DNA from: Drosophila pseudoobscura
Lineage: Eukaryota > Arthropoda > Insecta > Diptera > Drosophilidae
Length of the DNA stretch: 64,000 nt
NCBI RefSeq assembly: GCF_009870125.1
Contig: NC_046681.1
Location: forward strand, 5,283,001 to 5,347,000
Reading direction: 5' to 3'
Below, in pieces: positions 25,056-38,781 of the stretch; position 1 is the stretch's first letter, and each line of letters starts with the position of its first letter. A program made the position numbers and the translations under genes. The notes under the pieces are model-generated. The model was not told where the DNA came from and searched no databases. It was given only the letters and a program-made list of their open reading frames with translations.

Positions 25056-26317
25056 ATGAGTGGCAAAGCTGTTTTCGAGGAAACCAAGAGAAATAATGGG
25101 GACAAGGACTCAGGAATCTGTGACGCACGCAATGCAACAAATTTTCGCAATTTAGACCAGAATTGCTGGAATGTCATATTGGATTATCTCAACGTGGAAG
25201 ACCAGCTAAGGCTCGTTTCCTCTGACGTGTTTGACGGTGGGATCTTCAAGAGTTACGCAAGCCATCGCTACAAAAGTATTGATAACGAGCTGACGAGTAG
25301 GACTAGCGACAAAGATCTCAAGCAACTGTTGCAGATCGTTGGCGAGAATGTGGAACATTTGGAAATGACTTTTGAAAGCACCAAGGCCGGATGGGATTAT
25401 CTAAACAGTCTGAAAAAGCTTAAATCTCTGCACGCTAATATGAACTTCGAAGAAGAAGATGGGGATATGTTTTGTACGGGTTTCATAGAAAATCTCAAGA
25501 AATTTACGTGCCTGCGGAAACTGAAGTTTCGAATTTCGACGGTTTCGAATTTAGCGTAAAAGGATTGCATGTTCTTGATCAACTGGAATCTCTGGATGTG
25601 CGTTTATCTCATAGATTCGATGCCAAGAACTTGGCGGATTGCTGCCAAGCGATGTGGCAATTGCGTCATCGGCGTTTTGGAGCTATTGAAAACATCGGTA
25701 AGAACCATTTTGAAATTCTGGTGACAAACTGCAAGCAGCTGGAACGTCTGTCCTTTGGCTTACGGTTCGACGACTCTACGGTGCCCTATGAGCTGGTCTG
25801 CCGGTTGCCCAGGCTGCAGCATTTGGAGGTATGGCACTCAGGTTCTATACACGACTCTTTTATCGAGGGATTGATGAACAAACAGGGCTCTCCTCTGGAA
25901 AGTCTTATCCTGGAACGTTGCGCGCTGTCCGCGGATCAGATTAGGAATCTTCGCAGCATTTCTACACTTAAGGAACTCAGTATTTCCTGCGCCCACCTCC
26001 CCTTGGAGGATTTACGGAAGCTGAAGAGCCTTCTATTCTTCCGCATATACATGCCAAGCATTACGAATGACCAAATTCTGGACCTCCTTAAGGGTCTTCC
26101 TCGCCTAAAAGTTCTTAATTTACTAAATTGTCGTTGTATCGACAATTCATTTGTGAGTACTGTTCGTACCTGGAGCGAACAGAGAGAGATCAAAATCTAT
26201 CTCGGACACACAAATAAACACGATATTTTGTATGCCAATCCCTTGGTAGAAATAAATAAAAGTATTTTAGCTCCCGTATTCATAAACAAAGAACTTGGTG
26301 AACGACACCAGAGCTAA
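25056..26317 (+). pseudogene. F-box/LRR-like gene with a frameshift
   Basis: Two overlapping frames join into one protein of about 420 residues. Frame one (to 25559) holds an F-box-like segment (NCWNVILDYLNVEDQLRL) and the start of leucine-rich repeats (LEMTFESTKAGWDYLNSLKKLKSL). Frame two (open through 25472-26317) carries on with further LRRs such as LESLILERCALSADQIRNLR and LKVLNLLNCRCIDNSF, up to a stop at 26317. A single missing base between about 25490 and 25555 explains the break; a 16-nt near-repeat of GTTTCGAATTT lies there, but deleting one copy does not restore frame. No GT-AG intron fits. ATG 25056 begins MSGKAVFEE; an upstream in-frame ATG at 24990 is possible. F-box/LRR proteins usually select substrates for SCF ubiquitin ligases. 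A paralogous fragment lies at 56985-57484. It is either a recent pseudogene or a working gene with a sequencing error. Confidence 0.65.
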
Positions 26318-26410
26318 CAAATTTATTAATTTTTCCTGAATAAATTATACTCATTTATAAGACTATAACTATCCAATTAATTTTTAATTAATAATTATTA
26401 ATTAATTAAT

Positions 26411-26464
26411 AAAGCGGATAAATGCAGCTATAAATCGTACCCAAACATTTTGTGGCTTCAGCTT
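26411..26464 (+). repeat. Right copy of 54-bp direct repeat
   Basis: Partner of 23991-24044, 44 of 54 positions identical without gaps. It starts just after an AT-rich tail about 90 nt downstream of the F-box/LRR stop codon. Confidence 0.65.
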
Positions 26465-26469
26465 CTAGT

Positions 26470-27365
26470 GCGGCAGCACAGTTCCTGGCGGAAGAGGTAA
26501 GCCAAATAGGGCTATCTTGACGGACCTCTTGACCATGTTCACTGGGCAGAGGCTCATTAACCGGCGGATGACAGGCAGCTTAACACAGCTAGTCTGCCTG
26601 CAGGAGACGGCAGCCGACGTTAGACAGCAAAGATACTATTAAGGTCCCCGAATAGAGGAAGTCAGACACGCAGACGTCGCCATTGGTGGCAAATGGGATT
26701 CCACCACAACGAATGCCAAGTCCTGGCGGAGGCTTTCGCCTCGCTGGGCGTAGTCCTAAAAAACGCTGGTTCCACCCCTACATTTAACAGAGCAGATACC
26801 TCATCTATCATGGACCTCACCTACATAAATATAAATATAAGACTGGGAGTGGCCACAACATGGCAGATCAGCGACCAATACACAGCGAGCGACCACAGCG
26901 CCATCATTTGCACCGACCCTCCCCTTTTGTTCCTTCCTTTTTTTTCCGCCTTCTTTTCCTGCTTTTTCCCTCTTCTCTTCTTTTTTCTTCCTTTCCTTTT
27001 TTTCTTCCTTTTTCTTCCCTTTTTCCCTTCTTTGCTCTTTTTTCTTCCTTTTTCCTTTCTTTCTTTTTTCTCCTCCCCTTTCCTTTCCCCGGCAGTACCG
27101 GCAGTACTGATCTGTAGCAAGAGACGGCGAGGATAACCGTAGGGGGAGCCTCCATAATATCAAAACAAACCATAAGGTTCCTGGGTGTCATGCTTGAGAA
27201 CCGTCTATCATTTAGAGAGCCCCTACAATGGACACCAAAGAAAGCACATGTCGTAGGTATGACAGCTTCTCGCATGATGCTGAATAATAGAGGCCCAAAG
27301 TCGACGAGCAGGAGACTTCTCTTCAAAGTTGCAAAGTCTTCATCGCCGATATGGACCAAGTATAT
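26470..27365 (+). mobile_element. Non-LTR retrotransposon fragment (R1/Jockey-like), broken
   Basis: Two pieces of a reverse-transcriptase polyprotein occur in order. At 26693-26925 the frame reads like the end of the apurinic endonuclease domain (FNRADTSSIMDLTY, then ISDQYTASDHSAI, the conserved SDH signature). At 27124-27365 a second piece reads like the region after the polymerase core (FLGVMLENRLSF, then KKAHVVGMTASRMM). The catalytic centre of the reverse transcriptase is missing, and its place is taken by a polypyrimidine tract at 26928-27090. No target-site duplication or poly-A tail is evident. It is a dead copy; the exact clade is uncertain. Confidence 0.7.
26928..27090. repeat. Polypyrimidine tract of about 160 bp
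   Basis: Almost pure C/T on the plus strand, made of CTTTT and TTCCTTTT units. It gives spurious Phe/Leu/Pro-rich frames on the plus strand and Lys/Glu-rich frames on the minus strand. It sits inside the retrotransposon fragment. Confidence 0.85.
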
Positions 27366-27774
27366 TTGATGTCTTCAGTTAAAAGCGTCGTTTGTTAGTG
27401 AAATAAGTGGAACGTTCATTTTATAAGACACATATTGTACGATTATGTGTAAGTAAAGCTGTTAATCAGCCGGAACGGTAACCAGAACTATCCCTTTCCT
27501 TTATACTTATTGTAGGTAAATATTCAGCATCGTTTAAGAGATCCAAATCATCCGTCTTGTCACAATGTCATAGGAGCTAACGGTAATGACATCAGTTTTC
27601 CCCCAAGATTTTCACTGATTGATGCCTCCGAGTGCTTCATCTTCGCAACGGTATTTAAACGCACTGCTATTTCCTGTACGCCACACTCAGTTGCAGATGC
27701 TGCAATCTTCGAAAGACCACATTTTTAATCAATTGATTTTGCGATGCTTTAAATACACAGAATACACAGCAAAA
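27366..27774. other. Intergenic, no gene seen
   Basis: No supported gene. Short frames here are not recognisable; it may include further decayed parts of the minus-strand gene at 27775-28319. Confidence 0.5.
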
Positions 27775-28319
27775 CCCAAGCGTCCAGGACGGAGGCCAAA
27801 ACCCGCAGTGTAGCGACCACGCGACTATTGGCATTGGTCTTTATCACAAACACGAAGATGGTCAGTGCTCTGTGCTCGCTCACAATGGTCCACAGCATGC
27901 GTCAATGATGAGAGTTAGGCAAGTATTCTTGAAGCCTACACAAGCTCATCGTTATAGGTTGGGAGCAGTCACTGGCTCGTAGAAGTAATTATCATCTGTG
28001 CAGGGATTCGGCTGCGATAATGTAGTCCATTACTTTCGTCCATGGATAGCCCACTTTTAGGAGGCAGGACAGTAGGTCTGTCAGCTCGTCGAAAGCGCTT
28101 GTCCTCGACGTGTTCCTTTCCGACTCCAAACTGTTTCCATAGCGGACTAGTAGAGTTGGCAGCTTCTCCAGAAAGATGTCGAAAGTGATCCTGTGTTTTC
28201 ACAAGTTTTGTGGGGCAGGTGGAGGCGTGTTCACGCACTACAAAATGGGGAAAATTGTTTAGCAATCTGGTGGCGGTGACACTGCACACAGCGCTCACCT
28301 CAACCCTGGTAAAATCCAT
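27775..28319 (-). pseudogene. Decayed, unidentified protein-coding gene
   Basis: On the minus strand, an ATG at 28319 starts MDFTRVE and is followed by an intron-like segment from 28298 to about 28238 (GTGAGC to TTTTGTAG). Blocks in shifting frames then look like a real protein: about 28190-27997 (including ITFDIFLEKLPTLLVRYGN and LLSCLLKVGYPWTKVMDYII), about 27996-27960 (DDNYFYEPVTAPNL) and about 27895-27775 (LWTIVSEHRALTIFVFVIK). Stops and frameshifts separate them, so this is a pseudogene, or possibly an unusual gene whose exons I have not resolved. I do not recognise the family. The intron suggests a DNA-level duplicate and not a retrocopy. Confidence 0.45.
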
Positions 28320-28770
28320 GTTAGAGTTTTTTTATCTTTTTCTTTTTGGATGACATTAGACTTTGCAGACTAGCTGAAAAAAACAGAGACAGCCTTATGG
28401 AAAAAGCCTGAAGTGAGAGCGAAATATATGTATATATGCCGGTTGATGATTTTTTATTTTAGTTTTCAGAACCAATTTCCCTCTTCGCAAATATATCAAA
28501 GTCTTATGTCATACAGCTATTAGTGGACCTTGCAATAGATGTGTACGATTTCTATCAAGACATGAAATCTTCGATATATTTTCTGCGATATTTTTTTATA
28601 TCAATATGTCTTATGACACCCATCCCTAACACTGGCTACGCGCAGAAGAACCAAAACAACAAATTTTCGCGGGTCTTTAAAAGAACGCGCTCTGATATTA
28701 ATTCACTTTTCATTAATTGCGCCAGCCACCGGAGCATGCGTATGAGCATGTTACTATCTAGAAGTACTTA

Positions 28771-29305
28771 CAGTATGTCAAGAAACTCTTTACACACTGA
28801 AAATAAATAAAAATTTTTGACTTTGGATAAGAAAATTGGATAAAAAAAATGTATCAAATTTTTTTAATTCATAACCATTCAGGGATTAATTATAAAGTAG
28901 TTAGTGAAAAAAAAATAACAAAACTATAAATAGGTAACTTACAAAACAACAAAAACAATGATTACTCATTTTTGACACTGTCAAGAAACTCTTAAAAACA
29001 TTTCGTTTTCGAGCTCTGTTTTGATCTCGTTCTTAGAAAAAACGGGACTTTACCGTAATCTATGCTTTTGGCGTTGCTCAGTGATGCTCTATTTTTGCAT
29101 TGACTTTGATTTGGTTGCGAAATTTTGACCGGTGCACATGTACAGAGTATTGTTATTGTTTTTTCACTAACTACTTTATAATTAATCCCTGAATGGTTAT
29201 GAATTAAAAAAATTTGATAAATTTGAACCAAAGGCCATTATTTTCTTATCCAAAGTCAAAAAATTAAATTTATTTTCAGTGTGTAAAGAGTTTCTTGACA
29301 TACTG
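28771..29305. mobile_element. Non-autonomous Tc1/mariner-type element (535 bp) with long inverted repeats
   Basis: Terminal inverted repeats of about 150 bp (28771-28920 and 29148-29305) match closely, starting CAGTATGTCAAGAAACTCTT and ending with its complement. A TA dinucleotide lies on each side (28769-28770 and 29306-29307), the target-site pattern of the Tc1/mariner superfamily. One arm carries a small insertion or deletion near its middle. The interior has no transposase. A partial third copy of the terminal motif (GTCAAGAAACTCTT) lies inside near 28980, as in elements with inverted and direct transposase-binding sites. It would need a transposase in trans. Confidence 0.85.
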
Positions 29306-30989
29306 TACTTTCTTTTACTTAAAGAGACTTAAAACGTCGCCTCCAACGCAATCGTTTTAAAATCCGCGCCCGTGTTGTTGAACGCGTTCGTTGAAATTCC
29401 AAAGCTCTAGATGCACAAATGATCTGTAAAAAGAAGCGTTTCCAAATCTATACATTGAATAGTGAATCTGAAGTTACCGAAATCGTAAGTTCCGCTAATA
29501 AAATTCTTAGACCTGTAAGGGTTAAAATACTTACAGTTGTAAGGTAACTGCAGCTAAAAAAGGTTTGTAATACATTGAGCTTGCCCGTGTGCGTGCAGGT
29601 TGGTTTACACGTACATATGTACATCTGTAAGCAAACAGCAACAAAACAAGCAACGACGAAGGCAAGAGCAGAGATTGTTGCATATATACAAATAGGTGAG
29701 AGCGGTTGGGTGGTGAATATTAGGGGGTGGTGGTACAGGGTGGCGTTTTGCTCGCAGAGTAGAGTTCAATGGTCTTTTGACACAAATGATGTCAAGTTGA
29801 GCTTGCTGCTCGTTCGCTCGCTCTCTCAATTCCCTCCTCGCCTCTCTTGCAGTCAGCTGCCTTGCATTTGTTGCTATTTAACTGTTTGTTTGGGTGCCTT
29901 TTTGGCTGCTCTTTCCCACAGAGGTGTCGTAGCGGCCGGCTTGAGATGCTCGGGCAGCCGTTCTCTCCTGATGCGCGCTCTCTCACACTCTCTTTCTATA
30001 CGAAGAACCTACCACAATTTGTTTCGTGTTCATCGCTTCTGCTGGCTGCATTTCCTTGTTTATGTTTTGCGAACGAATGTAGGCTATTCGGCTAAATAAC
30101 GAAGCCTGGCAGTGCAGCTTAAACTGTAGAGAGAATGACTAACTGATGTTAAGGAGAGAGTGCGAGAGAGAGAGAACTCTACCGTTATATCCCTCAAGCT
30201 AGTGCAGCGCTTGCGATGCGCTGTTGCTGCTTCTGCTTCTGGCTCTGCCAGTACCTGCGCAATTTTGCGCTGCAGCTTCTTGTTATTGTTGGAGTTGCTG
30301 ACGGCCTCTTCGCTGCCTTCCTCATCTGCTGACTGCCTCTTCTAATTCTTGTTCTTCTCATTTGTGTGGGGGGTACAATGTGCCAATTTTGAATAAATAT
30401 TGTTAAAAGTGTAAATGATATGAGGGCACTGTCTAGGGTATACGGTACATGGTACTGTCAATTACATACAATACATATCCGTTAGGTTCTCTCGATTTCA
30501 TTAAGTTCAAGCAATTAACTTACCCTTAGATATGCTGATGTAGTTTTCGTTCCACTGTGCATGCCAATGCAAAAACTACGCAGTTGTTATGTCTTTGCTC
30601 TCTCGCGTACTCAACTGTACGCCGCCAATGGCAGAACGAGGAGCAGTGGAGCTGCTGCTGCTGCTACTGGTACTGGTGCAGCGGGCAGCGCAGTCGCGAG
30701 TCCTGGCTGCATTTATCCTGGCGGCAATCGAACAACCATTTAGTTCTTGCACTCTCGACAGCAAGTTGTGTTTTTTGATTCTCGTCGTATTGTCGTCGTT
30801 TATAAATTGTTGTATATCGGTATCAAAATACACACATCTAGCATACTCACACAACCAGCCACACACAAATTTTCGTAATGCCACATACATACATATATCT
30901 ACAAATGAATATATAGTGCTACATACATATATGTATCGGAATCAGTTCGAAAAATCTTTAAATGTGTGTGCGTACGTGCTCAACTAGTT

Positions 30990-31104
30990 TTTAAAACTCA
31001 TTTGCAACGCAACGAACCAAATTCTCAAGTTTTTCTAAAACGAAAACGCATAACGGAAAGTTGTGAAAATCAGTGAAGAATATTTTGCGGCGCCGACGAG
31101 CCAA
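30990..31104 (+). other. Rbp9: Candidate non-coding first exon of Rbp9 (donor at 31105)
   Basis: A-rich DNA is followed by a GC-containing end and a strong donor (CCAA then GTAAGA from 31105). It resembles a Drosophila 5' UTR exon. The left border is a guess; only the donor is visible. Confidence 0.3.
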
Positions 31105-32620
31105 GTAAGAAAATGGTGAAATCATGGGGGATCCGCAATAACATTTTACATTCTATTTGCCATGCAAAAGTGCCCACACCCAAAGTCGATTTTTCACTTT
31201 GCATATAGCAGAGTAGAGAACCACCTCCCCTTCAGCCCACAGCCCTCAGCTCTCGTATCAGGCGATAGTAAAACGGGGCTCAATGGGGAGGCTCTCTGTC
31301 GGCAGAGTCGCAATTTCTCTATACTCTGATATGTATTTGCTGCCTACACATACTCACACAGTCACACAACCAACTGCACACTCATGCACAAAGCTGTGTT
31401 TCGTGCAGCGCCGGCCGCTGCCTGCAGTCGCCATTTAACCTAAAAAACGACGTTGATCCAGGAGCGGTCACAGCCGGGAGGAGGGATGGTGTTGGAGACC
31501 GAGCCTGCTGCAGAAAAAGCTTCGCAGAGCTCAGAGCTATCTTTATAAGGAGATGTAATTATTAATGTTCGGTCCGGCTTACTTTTTCCTTAGATATAAT
31601 ATATTATGTTTTATTTCGTTTTCAAATTCGATTAGCACAGGATGCACAGAGCCCCGGTTTTTTTGAGCCTGATTCGGTAACTGTTCCGTAGTCATCGACC
31701 ACCAGCCCACCCACCCCTGTGTTGGAGGTGACGTTAGCGTCGAAGTCAACGTCAACGTCAGCTTGCAGCTAAGCTTACTCTCTCTGAGCTTATGTGTGCT
31801 TGCTCTCGCACTCTCTGGTGCTGGTTCTCCCTACTGCTCGGGACTTGCATATCTTGTGGCGCGCTCAGCTGACAGCTGACTGCGCTGCCTGCGCTTCTGC
31901 TGCAGTTTTCGTTTTTTTGCTCTCTCTCCCGTTTATTTTTGCCGCACCCAAATGCGAAGCGGCCTCTATAATTCAGCTTTAGACATTCTTCTACTTTCTT
32001 TACTAGTCCTTCTACTCCCTCTGTCTCTCCGTCTCTCCCTCTCTCTCTCTCTGTTTCTCTCTACCTATCTATACGGAGACTTTGGCAAGGTGTGTCACTT
32101 TTTTGTTTTGTTCTTGCATTTTGCATAGCTCCTGTGCCCCGGCGGCCATAGGTATAGATCAAGTTTCCTATATTTCTGGAACCATGTACGGCTCCATCCC
32201 AGCCGTGCATCTATGAGTTAGGTGGTAGGAATTTTTAACAATTTATTAAAGAATATTATGAGTTTGTGCTCCATTATGTGTGGGCGTGTTTTTAGGGAAA
32301 AAAGTGGATAGAAGACGTTATTGGACGGACGGTTGTGGGAGTGGAATTATAATTATCCTTATTGAGGGGCCGTGTACCACTGTAAATGTATGGCTTGTTT
32401 CAATTGTATTATAAATTGGAGTCTGTTTTCCTAGGAACAGAAACAACATCCAATATTCAATGCAACTGAAAGCGTTTTTAAAGTTAGTGGCTTAATGCAT
32501 ATGTATCATAAGTACATAAGTACAATATGTATGTGTATGTGTATGTGATAATGATTTTATTTAAGGTGCTTCAGTATCAGTCGGATGTTTAGCTATCCGG
32601 AAGACATCGCAATATGGGTT

Positions 32621-32818
32621 TTAATCAATAGAATATTTAACTGCCCCATTATCAGTTGGAACAACTGTTTTGCTGCCACAGATTTGAACATCAATTGGAA
32701 ATAATTTCAGCTGTTTAGTGCTTAGAAGTCTTTTGCCTTCGGATGTTATGGGCATATTAAATAGATTACCATAAAGGAATTGCAAATATTTATAGTGAGT
32801 TTTCAAAGAGATTCCCAT
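32621..32818 (-). CDS. Unrecognised 65-residue frame
   Basis: Starts with ATG at 32818 and reads MGISLKTHYKYLQFLYGNLF, later ITSEGKRLLSTKQLKLFP and ending NGAVKYSID. Its amino-acid composition looks more like a globular protein than neighbouring random frames do. I cannot assign a family. It could be an exon or a decayed fragment of an unidentified gene or mobile element within the Rbp9 upstream region, or chance. Confidence 0.2.
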   Translation of the reverse strand: MGISLKTHYKYLQFLYGNLFNMPITSEGKRLLSTKQLKLFPIDVQICGSKTVVPTDNGAVKYSID

Positions 32819-33479
32819 TATAAATTACCTTCCCCGCCGCCTCGAAAATACATATGTATACGCGAGCGTGTGTGTGCTCATTGGATGTATCCGTTCATAG
32901 GTGGGTGATCCATTCCAAACGGATTTCTCTTCCCTTGCGGCGCCAAAGAGCAAGCATTCGACAAGTTGGCCAACCCAACTGCACAACAGTCAACAGTCTC
33001 TCTCTCTGTCACTTTCTCTCTCACGCGCGGTATCGCCGCTCTCCCGTTCCGTGCTTGGACTCGCTCGGAGGCATAAAAATACTTTCCACGCCGCTCGCCA
33101 AATCATTTATTTCTGTTCTGTTGAGTTGCAGGAACGCGTTCTTTTCTACTTTCCGTTCGATTTTATTTCCTTATTATTATTATTATTATCGTTATTGTTA
33201 TTACGAATTAGTTGCACGTTTCGGTTCGGTTATGTTCTGTTCTGTTTAGTTTAGTTCGGTTTCTCCTTTTTCCAACAGTCACGGCAACAAATTAAATTTC
33301 AACAATTTAATTATAATCCCTCCAATTAACTAAATCTCTTTGCCTTCCTTTCGGTTGTCGCTTTGTTTTGGTTGTGCTTTCTTCCAATTCGGATTCTGTT
33401 CGGTTTTTGTCTCGGTTATTATTAAAATAAATATACTCGCGTAAAACCAAACATCCATCCCACCCTGAAAATTGTTTCG

Positions 33480-33572
33480 TAATCGCACTGAAATCGAAAT
33501 CGAGAAAACAGCAACAAGTTTTCCACGATCTGAGAGCAGATCCATCCAACGTCCAGCCCAACGGGAAGAAAA
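33480..33572 (+). other. Rbp9: Candidate alternative 5' UTR exon of Rbp9 (donor at 33573)
   Basis: A donor-like AAAAG/GTAACC occurs at 33572/33573 after a CAGCCCAACG-containing segment. Weak evidence; the left border is arbitrary. Confidence 0.2.
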
Positions 33573-35840
33573 GGTAACCGAACCAGGCTCATTTCCACGA
33601 GAATTTATATAATTCGGAAAATGAATTCAATGCGAGAACATTTCCTTTAGGCAGTGGATTGTGGGGAAAACTCTTCTGCCACTTAACCTCAAATATGCGT
33701 CGAGCAGCAACAGCTCCGATGCACAGTGGGTCTGATATCTCAAAAATTCAAAAAGGGGTTTGAATGGTAAGACTTGCACTTTGAGATGCATAGTCGAGCA
33801 TAGTCAAAAACCCGTTTTTTTCCACTTTTAGGCTAGGATATCTCGAAATTCTGTGATCGGACTTGTATTCAGCGCAATAAGACTCTGTAGAAAAGTATGG
33901 TTTCTCGGTCATTAATTTGTCTAATAGATGAAATATATGGATGTATTAGTATATGGATCTAATTTTTGAGTTATTTTTCAACTTTGATTTGACTTAACAA
34001 AAATATATGTATATTTGAATTTCATTGATATTTGTTTTCCTTATATATTGTTTGAATATTTCTGTATCTAAGTTCAAAAGTGCTATTCATTTTATCAAAA
34101 GCGCTCATACAATTCATTGACTTTTGTCACCTCTTTTGGGCTGAGGCCCCACCGTGCGACGTCATCGCGTCAGCTGCGATTCTTTTGCTGCTTTAAAAAT
34201 ATTTTCGAAAATACAACTATAATTTGTGCCGGCTACGGCTACGCAGAACCGCAGTACAGCACAGCAGCAGCAGAGCTCTTCTATTTCGTATATCCCAGCA
34301 GTTGTTTGTTTATTTTTAAAATATTATTTTCTCGCACGATTTACGCTGGGAAACGCAACAAACTGCCCGCGCAATAAAATTTACAACAGAAAACACTCGA
34401 CGGTAATCTATCTCAAAAGGTATTTCCAATCAAAGCAATGAAATTGAATGATACATTTCCTTAAAGAAAACATAGAGAAAGTCTTGCCTTGCTAAGATCG
34501 ATTTTCGATTTACAGAAAGAAAAGAAAAGTGTCGATACAAAAGTGAAGAAAAATCTGCCAATCCAGAGAGTTTCCGAATATAATTGCGAGTATATATTTT
34601 AGAATCGTATAAGATGATCCCATAATGATAGATAGCCAATGAAAGATATTTTTTCAAATTAGGTTTTTTTTTCATTCGTTTTATATGAATATTTCGCAAT
34701 TTTTCCAATCTCTTTCTCTCCCCACCTTATAATGAAAAACGTTCGAGTACACAGACATGTAAATAAGTTTATTGCAGGCCGCAATAGTCATAAAGGCACC
34801 AAATTGAACATATGCTAAAAATACAATTTACTATACGAGAATGTGTTACAAGAAGCAGAGCAGAGACCACCATCCATCCATCGGACGTACTTATTCGTCG
34901 GATAACAAGTTAACGATTTAATCCACATACATATTTAGCGTATACGTACTATATAGCAGGCCGTCCCGTCTGTGCGGTGTGTGGGTGTGGGCTCCAATAT
35001 GGCCACAATATTCCCAATTAAAGCTCCATTTGCATTTCGAATGTATTTATTTGTTTATTTTTTGAGTATTTCAATGTCTTTCAACGAAAAGCAAACACCA
35101 CAAACCCACCGCGCCTCTCTTAATAAAAAACTGAAGAGATCTCTCTCGGTCCGGCCCGTAGAGAGAGACGTTTATAGAGACAGAGACAGAAAGAGAGAAA
35201 GACAGAATTGTGAGGCGCATGCGTTGTCGTCGTAGCTGGAGAACGCACAGTATTTTTCTTTTAGTTGTGGAAAATGGAATGAATTCAATGGAGTGGAATC
35301 ATTTAAGGAACGTGATCAAATCCTGATATCAATAAAATAGAGGGACATACATACATATGTACATATGTATCATATCATATCTACGCTATGGAAAGAGTCT
35401 GTGAACTCCTTTATGTTAGACTCTCTTTCAATAGATAAATAAAAGAATATGCCCACGTGCCCAAAAGAAAAGCCCAGCAGTTGGTGGAGGGATGTTCGCC
35501 TCCAGTCCATATCCATTATTTAGAATAGGCATCTAATTGGCTCCAATAAAGGGAGACCGCATTTTAATTGCATCGATTTTTCAGCCATTTCTACCGCCGG
35601 ATCTTACCCATTCACCCATTCTGCCATGCAGTCAGGCAGCAAATGTGTGGCAGCCACAGCAACAAAGAGCTCTGGTCTCGGGCATTTCTAAGGTTTCATT
35701 AAACAAAAAAAAACCATTCACTTTGGCGCTTCCCCAGGAAAAGCGGCGAGAGCGGCCCCTGCCCGCATTTCATTTAAATTGAATTAAAATAATTGATTTT
35801 TATAGCAACTTTGTTTGGTTTTTTGGCACTTCCTTTTCAG

Positions 35841-36000
35841 TAAACTTTCGGGCACACAAGCAACCCAAACGTACCCATACGTATACGTGTTATACGCGCT
35901 CCTAACTAGGCTATAGAATACGCCTGAGATCGGTCCACAGGCAGAAATACTTTTGTGTTCCATTTCGGTTGATCCACCCTGCGTGCGCCTCAGGAAAGGG
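35841..36000 (+). other. Rbp9: Putative internal 5' UTR exon of Rbp9
   Basis: A pyrimidine tract and TTTTCAG end at 35840, and a perfect donor GTAAGT begins at 36001. An 80-nt intron then leads to an acceptor (TCTCTTGCAG) ending at 36080. The borders are strong, so I think this 160-nt exon is real. Confidence 0.55.
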
Positions 36001-36080
36001 GTAAGTGATCTAAGATATTGTATATCTAAGATATTGTGATCTAAAATTGTTCATAATGTATTTGTTGTGTTCTCTTGCAG

Positions 36081-38781
<2,701 letters not shown>

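Larger units (their letters stand above)
29308..35840. other. Rbp9: Rbp9 5' region: promoters, non-coding exons and introns (inferred)
   Basis: No convincing coding sequence except one unexplained small frame (32621-32818). There are pyrimidine-rich runs, GAGA/CTCT microsatellites (around 32030-32060 and 33000-33015) and a (TTA)n run at about 33173-33202. Candidate 5' UTR exons ending in good donors are listed separately. I infer this holds one or more Rbp9 promoters. Confidence 0.45.

Noticed and set aside
25501-25560. A 16-nt tandem duplication as the cause of the F-box frameshift
   Set aside because: Removing one copy of the near-repeat leads straight to a stop and does not restore the downstream frame; a one-base deletion fits better.
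26801-27359. Lys/Glu-rich minus-strand and Phe/Pro-rich plus-strand frames
   Set aside because: They are produced by the polypyrimidine tract inside the retrotransposon fragment.
29575-30099. 174-codon plus-strand frame upstream of Rbp9
   Set aside because: Its start is not an ATG, the composition is Cys/Leu/Arg/Ser-like noise from CT-rich DNA, and no domain is seen.
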